From CAYSPT01 sp964432985 (lineage in GTDB: Bacteria; Muiribacteriota; CAYSPT01), in NCBI GenBank assembly GCA_964432985.1, contig CAYSPT010000012.1, positions 1 through 64,000 on the forward strand: a stretch of DNA of 64,000 nt. Reading direction: 5' to 3'. Under the pieces are notes generated by a model that searched no databases, was not told the origin of the DNA, and saw nothing but the letters and a program-made list of their open reading frames with translations. Each line of letters begins with the position of its first letter. Position 1 is the stretch's first letter. A program made the position numbers and the translations under genes. Shown one piece after another: positions 53,201 through 60,486 of this stretch.

Positions 53201-54727
53201 TCCGCCGCCCAGGGTGACCAGGTTACCGGAGGTGGTCTTGTAGTAGCCGTAGGTGCGGCGCAGGGTGTAGATGTCGCCAACCTCGTTGTCGTGCTTGTCG
53301 GGGGCCGCCGGTTCTCCGTTCTGGTTACTTCCTGAGACGCCGAAATACTCGGCTTTGGTGAAGGCAGCCTTCTTGGCTTCCACGGCCAGGATATTACCGC
53401 TGTCGATGCGGCCGGAGTTCTGTATCCTGACGCCGACTTCGTCCCGGCTCCCGTCCCGGCGGCCATCCACCGTCAGGTAGATGTGGGGGCCGGTAGCCTG
53501 GCCGGTGACGTAATCCAGGGACCGGTAGCTGTAGGTATGCACCTTACCCGAAGCCTTGTTGAGCGGGAACTTGTGCTCCTTGTAGTCCATGGCCACATAG
53601 TCGTCCCGGTCGTAACCGTAGTCGTCGTAGTTGTCCCCGTTGCTGTCCTTGATCTCACCTTCACGCATAGCGTTGGGGTTGAGCTTCATGATCGGCTCGT
53701 AGGCGTAAAGATAGGTCCCCTCGATGATGCTCGGGGCGGCCATGTGCACCCGGATGTTGGATCCCGTACCCAGGGTGGCCCAGTTGAGCCCCCAGCTCTT
53801 GGATGTGTCCTTGACATCGTTGAGGGCGGAGTCGTTGATCATGTGGTAGATGGTGTTGTTACCGGCGCTGCCCCGGGCATTCTGGGACATGAACGAGAGC
53901 CCCCGGCCCACGTTGGGATCGTAGGCCGCCACGTAGTCGGCGTAGGCGTCGGAGCGGTCGACGTTGGCGTCGAAGACCAGGTTCCGGCGCTTGACGGGAT
54001 TTCCCTCGGGAGTGGTAATGCGGTAGACCTTGTTCCCCACCCGCCGGTGGAGGTACCCGGTGGTGCCCGACTGCCCGGGAAGGGGCGACCACAGGGACTG
54101 CAGGTCGTACCCGTCAGCAGCGTGAAGCTGGACATAATCCTTTTTCCGAGTGTAGGCGTTGACCACGATGGATTTGGTGCTGCCGCCCTTCTTGTAGATG
54201 ACCGGCGCCTTCTGCCCGGGCTGAGCCAGATAGTGGAGCTTTTTTCTTGGCCGGGAAGCGTATACGTACACCCGGTCGCCCGCCTTGGTGTTCTGGCTCA
54301 CGGCGATGTCGGCAATGTACTCACTGGACCCTCTCGGTTTGGAGCCGAACTTCTTGGTGACCTCGTGATGGTACTTGCCCCACCGACCGATATCCACCTC
54401 GAAGGGAGATCCCTGGACCTTGAACTCTTTGTCGTTCTTGTAGACCTTGATGATGTGCCGGTTGCCCCGTTTCACCTCCCGGAGGTTGAACACGTTGCCC
54501 TCAGCGTCCACGGTCACGGACACCGCCCTGGGAGCGGAAAATGAGAAGGACCGCTGCGCCGTGCTGTTTACCAGCGGGTAACCGTATATGGTGGTTACCC
54601 CGCTCTTTTTGCGCATGACGTAGAAACTGCCGTTCTTGTCCTGCTCCCAGACGTTCTCGGCCTGCACCCCTGCGGCCATGAACGTCACCACCAGCAGAGC
54701 CGCCACACCGATGTGAAATGATCTCAT
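50180..54727 (-). CDS. Large exported protein with Gly-Glu tail, unrecognised family
   Basis: 1515 residues with a Sec signal (1-23). The body is rich in Tyr, Asp, Gly and beta-strand-like segments, with several recurrent patterns (TVDAEGNV, VYVYASRPRKK, IYLTVDGRRDGSRDE, and VLDRTAPVVKLIDASDDAGN near residue 1090, which resembles bacterial Ig-like or cadherin-like linkers). It ends in a (GE)n run. I recognise no enzyme motif; a surface or extracellular structural protein is likely. GGAGG precedes the ATG, which overlaps the previous Skp-like gene by 4 bp. The antisense 601-residue frame inside is a shadow. Confidence 0.75.
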   Translation of the reverse strand: MRSFHIGVAALLVVTFMAAGVQAENVWEQDKNGSFYVMRKKSGVTTIYGYPLVNSTAQRSFSFSAPRAVSVTVDAEGNVFNLREVKRGNRHIIKVYKNDKEFKVQGSPFEVDIGRWGKYHHEVTKKFGSKPRGSSEYIADIAVSQNTKAGDRVYVYASRPRKKLHYLAQPGQKAPVIYKKGGSTKSIVVNAYTRKKDYVQLHAADGYDLQSLWSPLPGQSGTTGYLHRRVGNKVYRITTPEGNPVKRRNLVFDANVDRSDAYADYVAAYDPNVGRGLSFMSQNARGSAGNNTIYHMINDSALNDVKDTSKSWGLNWATLGTGSNIRVHMAAPSIIEGTYLYAYEPIMKLNPNAMREGEIKDSNGDNYDDYGYDRDDYVAMDYKEHKFPLNKASGKVHTYSYRSLDYVTGQATGPHIYLTVDGRRDGSRDEVGVRIQNSGRIDSGNILAVEAKKAAFTKAEYFGVSGSNQNGEPAAPDKHDNEVGDIYTLRRTYGYYKTTSGNLVTLGGGTQTMEKTRDTYYALFQDRGMTDHRFHIGTTKYRQAIYKRGCGCRGTYYGPFEEISTPASPIMDMTVVNLGMPPHVKGDIIVDIQSRDFMKEGSIQINEDGYYGSDFGGTWCFENWNGALGSNVDYDLDNKAGGLSQAVYLDKRDPNWGKSSRQDPQNPVFTWKVRQVAPSVEGDWKIVNTGPEFKPGDRYLFRDGGKYQIKVELECWLMDWGSLTYPPFWWESKGTLQSIQSMTAYQNTYWDMITVVAQAKPPTPEPGDLQVAFYNLGTGGNHPSPYSQPDIFEDINTIRLYGYEGDVKLPLCIYQVPLNNPAVDLPRDGRSDRNPGSSRVIVAPEAIPDYWYKTGDKDLTHDKFSGIVYGYITRPDDGQRIMARPELTLEITPAKTSGSKRFFKLEETKGGNDPADLVESAGNHVTGTAPHYFRERWPLYLRDTTFVGETMPDGSTRVANNIIRTDNVSVDWLSPYPQEGTSGPAVPRLELTFKTPISPDYYAVTARLKYWKRTWAPVYEGSTVIDYREVLTYKVAVSRFNVTVLDRTAPVVKLIDASDDAGNFIHTGVKDGEAYTSVEEFSGATTGDLFPRTGEIKFEVRDNNPNFGGDHLGRLLYADPKTKQWLYYNVTKESEDILDESEQSVAGRPAAKSNYTNGEFVSRTVFAIDTVGKGDFVMPGDSRETEYLAIGCDGAGRSGKIVLGSRDVTCDSSVENIASTVTAGFGVYPDGTATDIDGESTATGAIHVWDNDPPDLDIEIGTGFGGTSRIEVESVEEPANGNDSMQWSGGPAPEPSGFGTGHLTGFVLKVQDERGRSIYPLPSQSDPESDGYYDRFPEDPLKDVGENMEPFVIDLSTFLEGKLEPPGTVYRIKVGEGVRFRLSVRAFDNTDGSEDNGEMDLVFATEEGKTELSIDRNTRIQHGEELIETPYYWIFRVPSTKVEGAEDDHLEISVADVCGNRRIVKIPFEITDTRIKVHTIQTNADFDGGTLTIPGGGSGEGEGEGEGEGEGEGEE

Positions 54728-55821
54728 TGTTCTGCCTCCGTTTCGTATTCTGCGGAGCCGGGGTCGAAGAGCCTGGACACCAACTGCAGGGTGGCCTCGA
54801 CCTTGTCTGCCTCAATCTTGTAATCGTTAAGCACCTTTTTAATAACTTCTCCGGTAACAAAAACATTCTTGTATTGGGCGCGGTCCCTGCCCCACATGAA
54901 CTGCCTGGTTCCGATATGGTTGGAAAAAAGCTTCAGTAAAAACGGCAGTTGATCAAGTTCGTGGTTCAGCAGGGCACGTAGCTGCCCGCTGTTCTCTTCC
55001 GTCCAGAACACCTCGGAATAGTGCATCATGGGCTGTTCGGTCACCTTCACCGAGATTGGAGCGGGCGGTTTTTTTTCATCTTCGCGCTCCTGGTGCTCCC
55101 GCCCGGTGTCCCGGTGGGGAACCGCCCTGACCCTGTCGGGGTAGGGCAAAACTCTTCTTCCGTAATTGAGCGATGAGTGACCGTAATTAACCGCCAGGTC
55201 GATACCGTGTTCCCGGCACACGACCCGTACTGCGTTTAAAATATCCTTTTTGATAGTGACCGCCATGGTGTCAAGACGCCCCCGGGCTTCGTCCACGGGA
55301 ATATATTTGATTTCAGCCTTTGCCTTTTCCACCTGCTCCAAAAGCAGGTACCGCTCGGCCACCAGTTCACCTTCATCCAGCGGCGGCTCGTCTTCCGGGA
55401 TTTCATCTTCTTCCACAGGCTCGTCGGGGATGTCGATACTGACCATAACCGGTGCTTCGATTTCCTCCGGGTGCGCGCTGGTATCGATTTCTCCGGTTCC
55501 GCCGGTAGCAGAACCCCTGACGGCGCCGTCCCTGAGGCGGTCCAGGTCATGTTCCACCGCTCCCAGCCGGATCTCCAGGTCACGCAGCCGCAGCTCGCTT
55601 TCCGAAACAAGTACACGGACGATGCCACCCCGGGCGCTTTCGATGGCGTTTTTCATGAGAATGTAATCGCTGGTGAGAGGGTGGAAGCTTACGCAGACCG
55701 GAAAATCCACCGCGCCCAGCATTACCTGGCCGGCGGGCGGCTCCTGGGAAGCACTGCCTGAAACGGTAACCAGCACCAGTAAACAGAGTGCGATACCGAA
55801 ACAAAATCCTATTTTTTTCAT
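54724..55821 (-). CDS. Exported Skp-like protein with acidic insert
   Basis: 365 residues from ATG 55821 (GAGGATGTGA upstream; the frame runs 13 codons further without a better site). A signal segment (1-20) is followed by MLGAVDFPVCVSFHPLTSDYILM, matching the Skp-like start of the gene at 49147, then a coiled coil, an acidic Pro-rich linker (DEPVEEDEIPEDEPPLDEGE) and a second helical region (VEKAKAEIKYIP). Paralogue of the 340-residue protein. It heads the exported-protein operon. Confidence 0.65.
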   Translation of the reverse strand: MKKIGFCFGIALCLLVLVTVSGSASQEPPAGQVMLGAVDFPVCVSFHPLTSDYILMKNAIESARGGIVRVLVSESELRLRDLEIRLGAVEHDLDRLRDGAVRGSATGGTGEIDTSAHPEEIEAPVMVSIDIPDEPVEEDEIPEDEPPLDEGELVAERYLLLEQVEKAKAEIKYIPVDEARGRLDTMAVTIKKDILNAVRVVCREHGIDLAVNYGHSSLNYGRRVLPYPDRVRAVPHRDTGREHQEREDEKKPPAPISVKVTEQPMMHYSEVFWTEENSGQLRALLNHELDQLPFLLKLFSNHIGTRQFMWGRDRAQYKNVFVTGEVIKKVLNDYKIEADKVEATLQLVSRLFDPGSAEYETEAEQ

Positions 55822-56306
55822 GTACTCACATCCTCGATGTGACCTGTTTTTTGAGCACACTTCACACAGGACACACCATCTCCGTATAAATTGTAGATAT
55901 TATTGTTACACTTTGTCAACTTAATGTTTCTATTGATTCCCCTTAAAAATCCATGGTTTTCATATTTTTAGATCCTTCGATTCGCACGAGGGTCGCTTCC
56001 TAACCAGGCACACTCCAACCTTTCAATTACGATTACCTTTTATCATAGAAAAATGTTTGCACTTTTTTTGTGGATCCTCCGGTCAAGCCGGAGGAGGACT
56101 GTTTGGGCCGATGGATGAATCCTGTCTGTCGAGTAACACCTGCTCTAAGGAGGACTGTTTGGGCCGATGGATGAATCCTGTCTGTCGAGTAACACCTGCT
56201 CGGAGGATGACTCCTGGTATGGATTGTTGACATTGGTGAAAGTGCTGTGGTACCTTTTTTGGTGTTGCAGTAATTTAATTTTGCACGCGGAAAGTATAGA
56301 GTAGGT
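55822..56306. other. 485-bp gap with a 56-bp tandem duplication
   Basis: Divergent promoter space between the Skp-like and permease genes. AT-rich to 56060. At 56073 a TCCGGTCAAGCCGGA palindrome (see 31134) begins, then a 56-bp unit starting GGAGGACTGTTTGGGCC and including TGTCTGTCGAGTAACACC is present twice without change (56093-56148, 56149-56204). A TTGACA box at 56227 has no clear -10 partner. No gene. Confidence 0.65.
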
Positions 56307-57239
56307 ATGACGAAAAAGCTCCGTGAAACCTTGGTGGCCTGCCTCTTTCTGAGCCCGAATATTATCGGTTTTCTCGTCTTTACCCTGGTACCGGTCATCA
56401 GCGCTTTCCTGCTGAGCCTCTATGCCTGGGACCTTTGTACCGCCCCGAAATTCGTCGGGTTGAAAAACTTCGCGTTTCTGCTGGGTGACAAATACTTCTG
56501 GCAGGCCCTGTGGAACACCATCTACTTCACCGCGCTGTCCGTTCCCCTGGGTATATTCACCTCGCTTTTTTTCGCCATTCTTCTGAACCAGGAAATCAAG
56601 GGGCGGGTCATTTTCCGCTCTATCTATTTTTTGCCGGTAATCTCGTCCATGATCGCCGTGGCTTTGATCTGGCGCTGGCTCTACAATACCGACGTCGGCT
56701 TGATCAACAGCCTTCTGGTGCTCATTGGAAACGGTTTTATCAGTATCTTAAACGGAATAGGAAAGCTCTTCGGGAGTTCACCCATCAGCCCGATCCTGCG
56801 TGGACCGGACTGGCTGGGCAGCCCCCGTCTGGCCATCCCGGCGGTGGTCATCATGAGTGTATGGAAAAGCCTGGGTTACAACATGTTGATCTACCTGGCG
56901 GGGCTGCAGGGAATCCCGGGGCACCTTTACGAGGCGGCGGAGATCGACGGGGCCAACCGCTGGGAGCAGTTCCTGCACGTCACCTGGCCATCCCTGACCG
57001 CCACCACCTTCTTCGTGATGATCATGTCGCTCATTGGATCTTTCCAGGTGTTCGGCGAGGTGTACATCATGACCCAGGGCGGACCGGGAGGAGCAACCAC
57101 CACCCTGGTGTACCTGATCTACAAGCACGCCTTCAAGTTCTGTGATATGGGATATGCCACCGCCATCGCCACGGTCCTGTTCGCCATGATTCTGTCGGTG
57201 ACGCTGATCCAGTGGAAATTTTTCAAGCAGGACGTTTAA
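56307..57239 (+). CDS. Sugar-type ABC transporter permease, MalF/UgpA-like
   Basis: 310 residues, six or so membrane segments. The N-terminus LVACLFLSPNIIGFLVFTLVPVISAFLLSLY and the EAA loop LYEAAEIDGANRWEQFLHVTWPSL (about 208-231) are typical of carbohydrate uptake family 1. It pairs with the permease at 57454 and the lipoprotein at 58338. No ATPase is in the set; such systems often share an MsmK/UgpC-type ATPase encoded elsewhere. Confidence 0.88.
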   Translation: MTKKLRETLVACLFLSPNIIGFLVFTLVPVISAFLLSLYAWDLCTAPKFVGLKNFAFLLGDKYFWQALWNTIYFTALSVPLGIFTSLFFAILLNQEIKGRVIFRSIYFLPVISSMIAVALIWRWLYNTDVGLINSLLVLIGNGFISILNGIGKLFGSSPISPILRGPDWLGSPRLAIPAVVIMSVWKSLGYNMLIYLAGLQGIPGHLYEAAEIDGANRWEQFLHVTWPSLTATTFFVMIMSLIGSFQVFGEVYIMTQGGPGGATTTLVYLIYKHAFKFCDMGYATAIATVLFAMILSVTLIQWKFFKQDV

Positions 57240-57245
57240 TGAATG

Positions 57246-57370
57246 GAGCGGGCTCCATTCATTTTGGAAGTATCGATGAATCGATACTTCAGAGAATTTG
57301 AGCAGGCTCCATTCATTTTGGAAGTATCGATGAATCGATACTTCAGAGAATTTGAGCGGGCTCCATTCAT
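57246..57370 (+). repeat. 54-bp tandem repeat with perfect hairpins between permease genes
   Basis: Unit GAGCGGGCTCCATTCATTTT plus GGAAGTATCGATGAATCGAT, ACTTCAGAGAATTT occurs twice (57246, 57300) and a third copy starts at 57354. Each full unit holds GAAGTATCGAT-GA-ATCGATACTTC, an 11-bp perfect inverted repeat. The array fills the leader between two cistrons that should be equally expressed. Confidence 0.8.
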
Positions 57371-57392
57371 TTTGGAAACGAGAAATGAGAGT

Positions 57393-57432
57393 GGTCCCAC
57401 CCACCCTCAAGCAAGAAGAATAGAAAGCAAGG
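57393..57432 (-). repeat. Dispersed element, partial copy
   Basis: GGTCCCACCCACCCTCAAGC then AAGAAGAATAGAAAGCAAGG is the inverse of the end segment at 4813. It lies just before the second permease gene. Confidence 0.5.
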
Positions 57433-57453
57433 TTGGAGAAAGGACGAAGAAAC

Positions 57454-58329
57454 ATGGTCGTAGGGAAAACAGGAACGGGAACGGCGCTGAAGGTCATCAC
57501 CTATGTCATCCTCATCGCCGGGGCCGCTTCCATGATCATCCCCTTTGTATGGATGATTTCCACATCTCTCAAAGAGATCGATCAGATATTCCAGTTTCCC
57601 CTCAAGTGGATTCCCGATCCCATCAAGTGGAAGAACTACACCGACGCCTGGTTCCTCAAGCAGCGGGTAGCTGACCGGCCCTCCTGGTACCTGGCTCCCT
57701 TCGCCCGGTTTTTCATCAACAGCCTGTTCATCGCGGTTACCGTCACTCTCGGCCAGGTTTTCACCAGCGCCATGGCGGCATTCGCTTTCGCCCGTCTTCA
57801 CTGGCCGGGGCGGGACAAGGTGTTCGTCAGTTACTTGGCCACCATGATGGTACCCGGGCAGGTGACCATGATCCCGGTGTTTATCCTGATCAAGAAACTG
57901 CAGTGGGTGGATACCTACCAGGCACTGATCCTGCCGGCCATGTTCTCAGCCTACGGCACCTTTATGCTCAGGCAGTTTTTCCTGTCCATCCCCCGGTCGC
58001 TTGAAGAGGCGGCCATCATCGACGGGGCCAGCACCTGGAAGATTTTCATCAGTATCATCCTGCCGCTTTCCAAGCCGGCCCTGGCCACCCTGACCACCTT
58101 CACCTTCATGGGATCGTGGAACAGCTTCCTGTGGCCCCTGGTGGTCACCAACTCACTGGAGATGCGCACCCTGCCGGTGGGTATCGCCGTGTTCCAGAGC
58201 CAGTTCGGCACCCAGTGGGAGCTTTTGATGGCCGGCGCTATGATAACGCTGGTACCGGTGCTCATTATCTACATCTTCAACCAGCGGTTCTTTGTCAAGG
58301 GAATCGCCCTGTCCGGGCTGAAAGGATAA
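57454..58329 (+). CDS. Sugar-type ABC transporter permease, MalG/UgpE-like
   Basis: 291 residues from ATG 57454; an in-frame TTG at 57433 is less likely. Six membrane segments with the CUT1 pattern: FVWMISTSLKEIDQIF near the N-terminus and the EAA loop LEEAAIIDGASTWKIFISIILP (about 186-207). Completes a heterodimeric permease with the gene at 56307. Its stop overlaps the next possible start. Confidence 0.88.
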   Translation: MVVGKTGTGTALKVITYVILIAGAASMIIPFVWMISTSLKEIDQIFQFPLKWIPDPIKWKNYTDAWFLKQRVADRPSWYLAPFARFFINSLFIAVTVTLGQVFTSAMAAFAFARLHWPGRDKVFVSYLATMMVPGQVTMIPVFILIKKLQWVDTYQALILPAMFSAYGTFMLRQFFLSIPRSLEEAAIIDGASTWKIFISIILPLSKPALATLTTFTFMGSWNSFLWPLVVTNSLEMRTLPVGIAVFQSQFGTQWELLMAGAMITLVPVLIIYIFNQRFFVKGIALSGLKG

Positions 58330-58337
58330 TGGGCGTG

Positions 58338-59684
58338 ATGATCTCAAAAAGAATGCGGCGGATGGTTTTCCTGCCCACCCTGATGCTTTTCGCAACGACC
58401 CTGCTCTTGAGTGGATTATGCCTACTGGGCGGATGTGGCCAAGGCCAAACCCGGAGCGACGACGGCAAACCGCGCCTGGTCTACATGATGTGGGGCACCA
58501 CCGACGAGTATTACACCGTGGAGAAATATATTGAAAGCTTCAACGAGAAATTTCCCGATATCGTAGTGGACATCATGCACTGCCCCGGCGGGTACAACGA
58601 CAAGCTGCAAACCATGATCGCCGCCGGCACCCCTCCGGACGTGATGTACATCGGTAAGGACGAGTTTCCGGCCTATGTCCACCGCGGAGCGCTGATGAAC
58701 CTGAGCACCCTGATGGAACAGGAAACCGAGTTTGGGGAGGACGATTTCTTCCCGGTCCTGGTGGAGCAGTTCAAAGCAAACGGCATCTGCTACGGCATCC
58801 CCAAAGACTACTCTCCCATCGTCCTGTATTACAACAAGGACATGTTCGATAAAGCTGGTATCAGTTACCCCACCAGGGACTGGACCTGGAACGACCTGCT
58901 GAAAGCGAGCAAGGCACTGACCGTCAAGGATGAAGCTGGACGCCCGCTGGAATACGGCGTCATCGCCGACCTCAACTGGACTTTCTGGGCGCCCTGGGTC
59001 TGGCAAAACGGTGGAGAGCTCATGACCAGGGACCTCTCGAAGTGGCTCCTGGCCGATCCGCAGTATATCGATGCCAACACCGATGCGTTATCATTCTACT
59101 ACGATCTCATATTCAAGCACGAGGTGGCTCCCAAGCCCTCGGTCACCATGGACATGGGGTGCGCCGACATGTTCGCCAGCGGCCGGGTGGCCATGTGCAC
59201 CTATGGCCGGTGGGTTTGCCAGAACTTCAAGAACATCAAGAACTTCGCCTGGGACATCGAGGAACTTCCCAAAGGCAAGCAGCGGGGCACCACCATCTGC
59301 ACAGTGGCCTACTCAATCTCCTCGAAGTGCAGATACCCGCAGGAGGCCTGGGAGCTGGTTAAGTTCCTGACCGGGAAAGAAGGGCAGATAGCCGTGGCTG
59401 CCGGTGGGCAGGCGGTACCGTCCCGCATCGAGGTGGCCGAGTCCGACTTCTTCCTGAAAAGCCCGCTGGTGAGCGACGACGAATCGGTGTCCAGGAAGAT
59501 CAACAACCGGGTTTACCTGGACTCCACCTCCTACGGCCGGGGACTGCCGGCCAGCCGCTTCGCCGCCCAGGTCAACGACATCGTCACCATGGAATTCGAT
59601 CTGTTTTTCAAAACCGGGCGTCCCGCCCGGGAGACGCTGGAAGAGGTCCAGCGTGGTCTGCAGCAGTATCTGGAAAAACAGTAG
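58338..59684 (+). CDS. Sugar-type extracellular binding lipoprotein (family 1 SBP)
   Basis: 448 residues from ATG 58338 (AAAGGA eleven bases upstream; ATG 58329 is only two bases from it). Lipobox LGGC places Cys at 33. The mature part has the SBP_bac_1 pattern: YIESFNEKFPDIVVDI, AAGTPPDVMYIGKDEF, NGICYGIPKDYSPIVLYYNKDMFDKAG and the C-terminal QEAWELVKFLTG. The substrate is unknown, probably an oligosaccharide or a polyol. Belongs with the two permeases upstream. Confidence 0.88.
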   Translation: MISKRMRRMVFLPTLMLFATTLLLSGLCLLGGCGQGQTRSDDGKPRLVYMMWGTTDEYYTVEKYIESFNEKFPDIVVDIMHCPGGYNDKLQTMIAAGTPPDVMYIGKDEFPAYVHRGALMNLSTLMEQETEFGEDDFFPVLVEQFKANGICYGIPKDYSPIVLYYNKDMFDKAGISYPTRDWTWNDLLKASKALTVKDEAGRPLEYGVIADLNWTFWAPWVWQNGGELMTRDLSKWLLADPQYIDANTDALSFYYDLIFKHEVAPKPSVTMDMGCADMFASGRVAMCTYGRWVCQNFKNIKNFAWDIEELPKGKQRGTTICTVAYSISSKCRYPQEAWELVKFLTGKEGQIAVAAGGQAVPSRIEVAESDFFLKSPLVSDDESVSRKINNRVYLDSTSYGRGLPASRFAAQVNDIVTMEFDLFFKTGRPARETLEEVQRGLQQYLEKQ

Positions 59685-59953
59685 CTCGTCAATCCTTCGC
59701 TGCGGGCGGATCATCTCTCAAAATTCTACTTCATATGAGTTTCCCACGAAAGCTGGAAACTTCCTATTGGTCTGTAGAACACCATCCAGTAACAGTGCCA
59801 AACGATCCACCCTTTCTACACTCACTTATCAGAGGGCGGAAACGTCAACTTTGAACGATGGCAGGTAGTGTTGTGGGCGAATAGGTATTGAACGAGAAGA
59901 ATCAAATCCTCTGAACAGGATGTGAAAGCAAGGGGGGTAGACCTGTTCAGGGG

Positions 59954-59993
59954 TTGTATCAATTCTGTTACAATTGTAACAAATCTGTTACAA
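59954..59993. promoter_or_regulatory. Two tandem operator-like palindromes, copy 2
   Basis: 59954-59973 reads TTGTATC-N6-GTTACAA and 59974-59993 TTGTAAC-N6-GTTACAA, the second a perfect inverted repeat. They align with 1058-1097. The arms are conserved between the modules better than the spacers. Confidence 0.55.
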
Positions 59994-60010
59994 CCCCACC
60001 AGCGAGCATA

Positions 60011-60070
60011 TATTCGCGCCAGCGTGCGCATATTCACGCCAGCGTGTGCATATTCGCGCCAGCGTGCGCT
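60011..60070 (+). repeat. 20-bp minisatellite, three copies
   Basis: TATTCGCGCCAGCGTGCGCA repeats three times (60011, 60031, 60051) with two or three changes. The second unit has TATTCACGCC. Copy 1 of the module carries degenerate units at about 1112-1170. Confidence 0.8.
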
Positions 60071-60108
60071 GGTTGTTTTCTAATAACTTGTAGAACACTG
60101 TATATTAA

Positions 60109-60137
60109 TTGACACTGTCTGTCAGCGTACCTATAAT
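60109..60137 (+). promoter_or_regulatory. Consensus sigma70 promoter of the GspF-like gene
   Basis: TTGACA (60109-60114), exactly 17 bp, TATAAT (60132-60137). Both boxes are perfect. Transcription would start near 60144, leaving about 20 nt before the ATG at 60165. Confidence 0.8.
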
Positions 60138-60164
60138 TTAATTGAAAGGGCGGTGGAAGAAAAC

Positions 60165-60479
60165 ATGCGTGATGAACAGGCGCTTTTCTTTACCAAGTTC
60201 AGTGTTATGCTTTCCAACGGGGTACCCCTGGTCAGGTCGCTGGCCATCCTGGCGGACGAAACCGAAGACGAAACCTTAAGCGCGGCCATCGGGAGTATCA
60301 AGGAGAAGGTAATCGGCGGTGCCCGGTTCACCGAGGCCATGAAGCAATCCACCGACGTATTCGACGAGAAGATCATCACCCTTCTGCACGCAGGTGAAGT
60401 CACCGGCTGTCTCGATCTGACAACCAAGATAATACCCGAATACATCCTGTTCAAGGGCCTGGAAGACTGGAAAAAATAG
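60165..60479 (+). CDS. Single-domain GspF/PilC-like protein without membrane helices
   Basis: 104 residues from ATG 60165 (GGTGG eight bases upstream; GTG 60153 would add four). The sequence is one T2SS F cytoplasmic domain: LFFTKFSVMLSNGVPLVRSLAIL, GARFTEAMKQ and ITLLHAGEVTGCLDLTTKIIPEY. Full GspF has two such domains and three membrane helices (about 400 residues); this stops just where the first helix should begin. It has a near-perfect promoter of its own and lies convergent to the pilin-like operon. It may be a functional mini-protein or a truncated gene. Confidence 0.75.
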   Translation: MRDEQALFFTKFSVMLSNGVPLVRSLAILADETEDETLSAAIGSIKEKVIGGARFTEAMKQSTDVFDEKIITLLHAGEVTGCLDLTTKIIPEYILFKGLEDWKK

Positions 60480-60486
60480 ATTATTC

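Larger units (their letters stand above)
59718..60146 (+). repeat. Composite intergenic module, copy 2
   Basis: Homologous to 919-1268 in the same order and orientation. It has TTTCCCACGAAAGCTGGAA and TTCCTATTGGTCTGTAGA; an extra segment of about 90 bp (59816-59905) absent from copy 1; a hairpin with 9-bp perfect arms (59911-59919, 59942-59950) and the same loop start ATGTGAAAGCAAGG; tandem operators; minisatellite; and a promoter at 60109-60137. No gene lies within its 480-bp intergenic space (59685-60164). Confidence 0.75.

Noticed and set aside
51530..53335. 601-residue plus frame opposite the large exported protein
   Set aside because: Antisense shadow without a ribosome site or recognisable domain.
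56033..56398. 121-residue minus ORF over the 56-bp duplication
   Set aside because: It is made of the repeated DNA and overlaps the permease start; no coding features.
60011..60070. Possible CRISPR-like repeats
   Set aside because: The 20-bp units abut each other with no spacers, and no cas genes are present.
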